From the NCBI RefSeq assembly GCF_017741935.1, contig NZ_JAGHMH010000005.1:62001-126000 (forward strand): a stretch of DNA of 64,000 bases, read 5' to 3'. The translations under genes and the position numbers were made by a program. The notes beneath the pieces are model-generated. The model was not told the DNA's origin. It saw only the letters and a program-made list of their open reading frames with translations, and did not search any database. This stretch comes from Rhizobium sp. 16-449-1b. Lineage in GTDB: Bacteria; Pseudomonadota; Alphaproteobacteria; Rhizobiales; Rhizobiaceae. Positions 61,432-64,000 of this stretch are shown here, in pieces (position 1 is the first letter of the stretch; each line of letters starts with the position of its first letter).

Positions 61432-63045
61432 CTATTCGGCGGCGATCTTGCCCGCCAACTGCCGGTTCTTCATCAGCTTGTAGATGACCGAATCCATCAG
61501 CGCCTGGAACGAGGCGTCGATAATGTTTTCCGACACGCCGACCGTCCACCAGCGCACGCCGTCGCTGTCGGTGGATTCGATCAGGACGCGGGTGATGGCT
61601 TCCGTGCCGCCATTGAGGATACGCACCTTGAAGTCGGCCAGAACCAGATCGTCGATCTCGTGCTGGTACTTGCCGAAATCCTTGCGCAGCGCGAGGTCGA
61701 GCGCGTTGACCGGACCATCGCCTTCAGCCACCGACATGATGGTCTGGCCATCGACGCTGAGCTTCACGACGGCCTCGGAAACGATCTTCACCTTGCCGTG
61801 CGAATCGAAGCGGCGCTCGACCATCACCCGGAAGCCCTCGACCGAGAAGAACTCGGGGATCGTGCCGAGCGTGCGGCGGGCGAGCAACTCGAAGCTGGCA
61901 TCCGCACCTTCATAGGCATAGCCCGAGGCTTCGCGCTCCTTGACCAGCGAGATCAGCCGATCGAGCTTCGGATCGTCCTTCCCAACCTCGATGCCGCGCC
62001 GCTTCAGCGCGTTGATAAAGTTCGCCTTGCCGCCCTGGTCCGACACCATGACCTTGCGGAAGTTGCCGACGCTCTCGGGCGTCACATGCTCGTAGGTGCG
62101 CGGATCCTTCAGAAGCGCCGAGGCATGAATGCCGGCCTTGGTCGCGAAGGCGGAGGCGCCGACATAGGGCATCTGGTGATCGGGCGAGCGGTTCAGGAGC
62201 TCGTCGAAGGCATGCGACAGCCGCGTCAGGTTGAGGAGACGTTCCGGGTCGATGGCGGTCGTGAAGCGTGAGGAATAGGTCTCCTTCAGCGCCAGCGTCG
62301 GGATCAGCGTCACCAGATTGGCATTGCCGCAGCGCTCGCCGATACCATTGAGCGTGCCCTGGATCTGCCGCACGCCTGCCTCGACGGCGGCAAGCGAATT
62401 GGCGACCGCCTGGCCGGTGTCGTTGTGCGCATGGATGCCAAGACAGTGCCCGGGAACGCCTGATGCAATCACCGCCTCGACGATCTCGCGGACCTCAGGC
62501 GGCTGCGTGCCGCCATTGGTATCACAGAGCACGACCCACCGCGCGCCGGCATCATGGGCCGCCCTGGCGCAGGCCAGCGCATACTGAGGGTTGGCCTTGT
62601 AGCCATCGAAGAAATGCTCGCAATCGACCATCGCCTCCTTGCCCGCCGCGACCACGGCCTTGACGCTCTCGGAGATGCTCTCGAGGTTCTCTTCGTTGGA
62701 ACAGCCGAGCGCCACCTTGACGTGATAGTCCCAGCTCTTGGCGACGAGACAGACCGCATCGCTCTTTGCCTGCAGCAGGCTGGTGAGCCCCGGATCGTTG
62801 GAAGCCGAAACGCCCGCGCGCTTGGTCATGCCGAAGGCGACGAAGGAAGCGTTGCGGGTGCGCTTTTCGTTGAAAAAAGCCGTATCCGTCGGGTTCGCAC
62901 CCGGATAGCCGCCCTCGACGTAATCCAGCCCGAACTCGTCGAGCATGGTGGCGATGGCGATCTTGTCCTCGACGGAAAAATCGATGCCCGGCGTCTGCTG
63001 TCCGTCGCGCAGCGTGGTGTCGAAGAGATAGATACGGTCTTTCAT
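61432..63045 (-). CDS. cimA: Citramalate synthase
   Basis: A 537-residue enzyme of the LeuA/CimA family, condensing pyruvate and acetyl-CoA to citramalate on a threonine-independent route to isoleucine. D9 in FDTTLRDGQQTPG and H205/H207 in GIHAHNDTGQ are the metal site of the HMGL-like barrel. A LeuA dimer-type regulatory domain (about 395-520, GADASFELLARR onward) follows; it is the usual feedback site. The length and TLRDGQQTPGIDFS form distinguish it from homocitrate synthase. GGGAGG is 7 bases before the ATG. A RIME-like element lies upstream. Confidence 0.92.
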   Translation of the reverse strand: MKDRIYLFDTTLRDGQQTPGIDFSVEDKIAIATMLDEFGLDYVEGGYPGANPTDTAFFNEKRTRNASFVAFGMTKRAGVSASNDPGLTSLLQAKSDAVCLVAKSWDYHVKVALGCSNEENLESISESVKAVVAAGKEAMVDCEHFFDGYKANPQYALACARAAHDAGARWVVLCDTNGGTQPPEVREIVEAVIASGVPGHCLGIHAHNDTGQAVANSLAAVEAGVRQIQGTLNGIGERCGNANLVTLIPTLALKETYSSRFTTAIDPERLLNLTRLSHAFDELLNRSPDHQMPYVGASAFATKAGIHASALLKDPRTYEHVTPESVGNFRKVMVSDQGGKANFINALKRRGIEVGKDDPKLDRLISLVKEREASGYAYEGADASFELLARRTLGTIPEFFSVEGFRVMVERRFDSHGKVKIVSEAVVKLSVDGQTIMSVAEGDGPVNALDLALRKDFGKYQHEIDDLVLADFKVRILNGGTEAITRVLIESTDSDGVRWWTVGVSENIIDASFQALMDSVIYKLMKNRQLAGKIAAE

Positions 63046-63085
63046 CGCGAAGCCTCCCAGGCCTTGAATGCTTTCATGTGGGGCA

Positions 63086-63203
63086 CCCCCCTCTGTCCTG
63101 CCGGACATCTCCCCCACAAGGGGGGAGATCGATTTGTGGCGAGCGGGTGCGCCCAGCCAATCTCCCCACCTGTGGGGGAGATGCCCGGCAGGGCAGAGGG
63201 GGG
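63086..63203. repeat. RIME-like palindromic element, copy 2 (cimA-pip gap)
   Basis: A 118-base element with the same terminal arms as 16439-16585. Its centre is about 29 bases shorter, so the two copies share arms but differ inside. It fills most of the 198-base gap between cimA and the peptidase gene. Confidence 0.85.
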
Positions 63204-63243
63204 CGTACACCCACCAGCGCCAGCTCATTTGCTCCGGAGAACC

Positions 63244-64000
<757 letters not shown>

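Overview
The window is a gene-dense, GC-rich chromosomal segment of an alphaproteobacterium, almost certainly a member of the Rhizobiaceae (Rhizobium/Agrobacterium/Sinorhizobium group). The evidence is the iolR-iolC-iolD-iolE-iolB gene order with the IolC-DUF2090 fusion, a Rhizobiales Porin_2 (RopA-type) porin, a host-attachment family protein, RIME-like palindromic intergenic repeats, a single Rsh in place of RelA plus SpoT, and CtrA-type sites. I see no IS element, prophage, integrase, plasmid replication gene or CRISPR array. It reads as conserved core chromosome with a few lineage-specific small genes.

Layout. 1-10 kb: an MFS exporter (cut by the left edge), a lipid-kinase-like protein, a divergent glutamine-synthetase-like/class III aminotransferase pair that looks like polyamine or amino-acid catabolism, an ArnC/ArnT-like glycosyltransferase pair with a divergent UPF0104 membrane protein, and AMP nucleosidase. 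10-15.5 kb: small secreted and hypothetical proteins, a HisC-like aminotransferase, and a compact group of two PilZ paralogues, a DUF2177 membrane protein and a host-attachment protein. 15.6-22.6 kb: the inositol catabolic operon iolRCDEB on the minus strand, with palindromic elements in its gaps and candidate IolR operators. 23-26 kb: a ferredoxin-reductase-like flavoprotein, tRNA-Ser(GCU) and a porin. 26-31.6 kb: hydrolase, lytic transglycosylase, dapA, smpB and a NYN-domain protein.

31.9-41 kb is the housekeeping core: rpoZ, rsh (ppGpp), a DUF2062 protein with acpS, lepB-rnc-era, a Crp/Fnr regulator, a lone receiver protein and recO. 41-51 kb: MOSC and HD proteins, a PAS-GGDEF-EAL protein, an EF-hand mini-protein behind a perfect CtrA-type box, Cu/Zn superoxide dismutase, an MscS channel, a coupled YgfZ/HD/phosphatase set, and a 49.5-50.3 kb group in which a second perfect CtrA-type box lies upstream of a small hypothetical gene. 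51-64 kb: an SRAP protein that shields abasic DNA, a LysE exporter, psd-pssA for phosphatidylethanolamine, an Atm1-type ABC exporter, a LysM protein of mirrored architecture, a LOG protein, RarD, a PCMT-like methyltransferase, citramalate synthase and a proline iminopeptidase cut by the right edge.

No clearly new multi-gene system is evident. The observations most worth following are the two CtrA-type promoters, the IolR-like operator cluster with palindrome-punctuated iol gaps, the PilZ/attachment cluster, the mirrored LysM protein and the clamp-motif tail on the SRAP protein.
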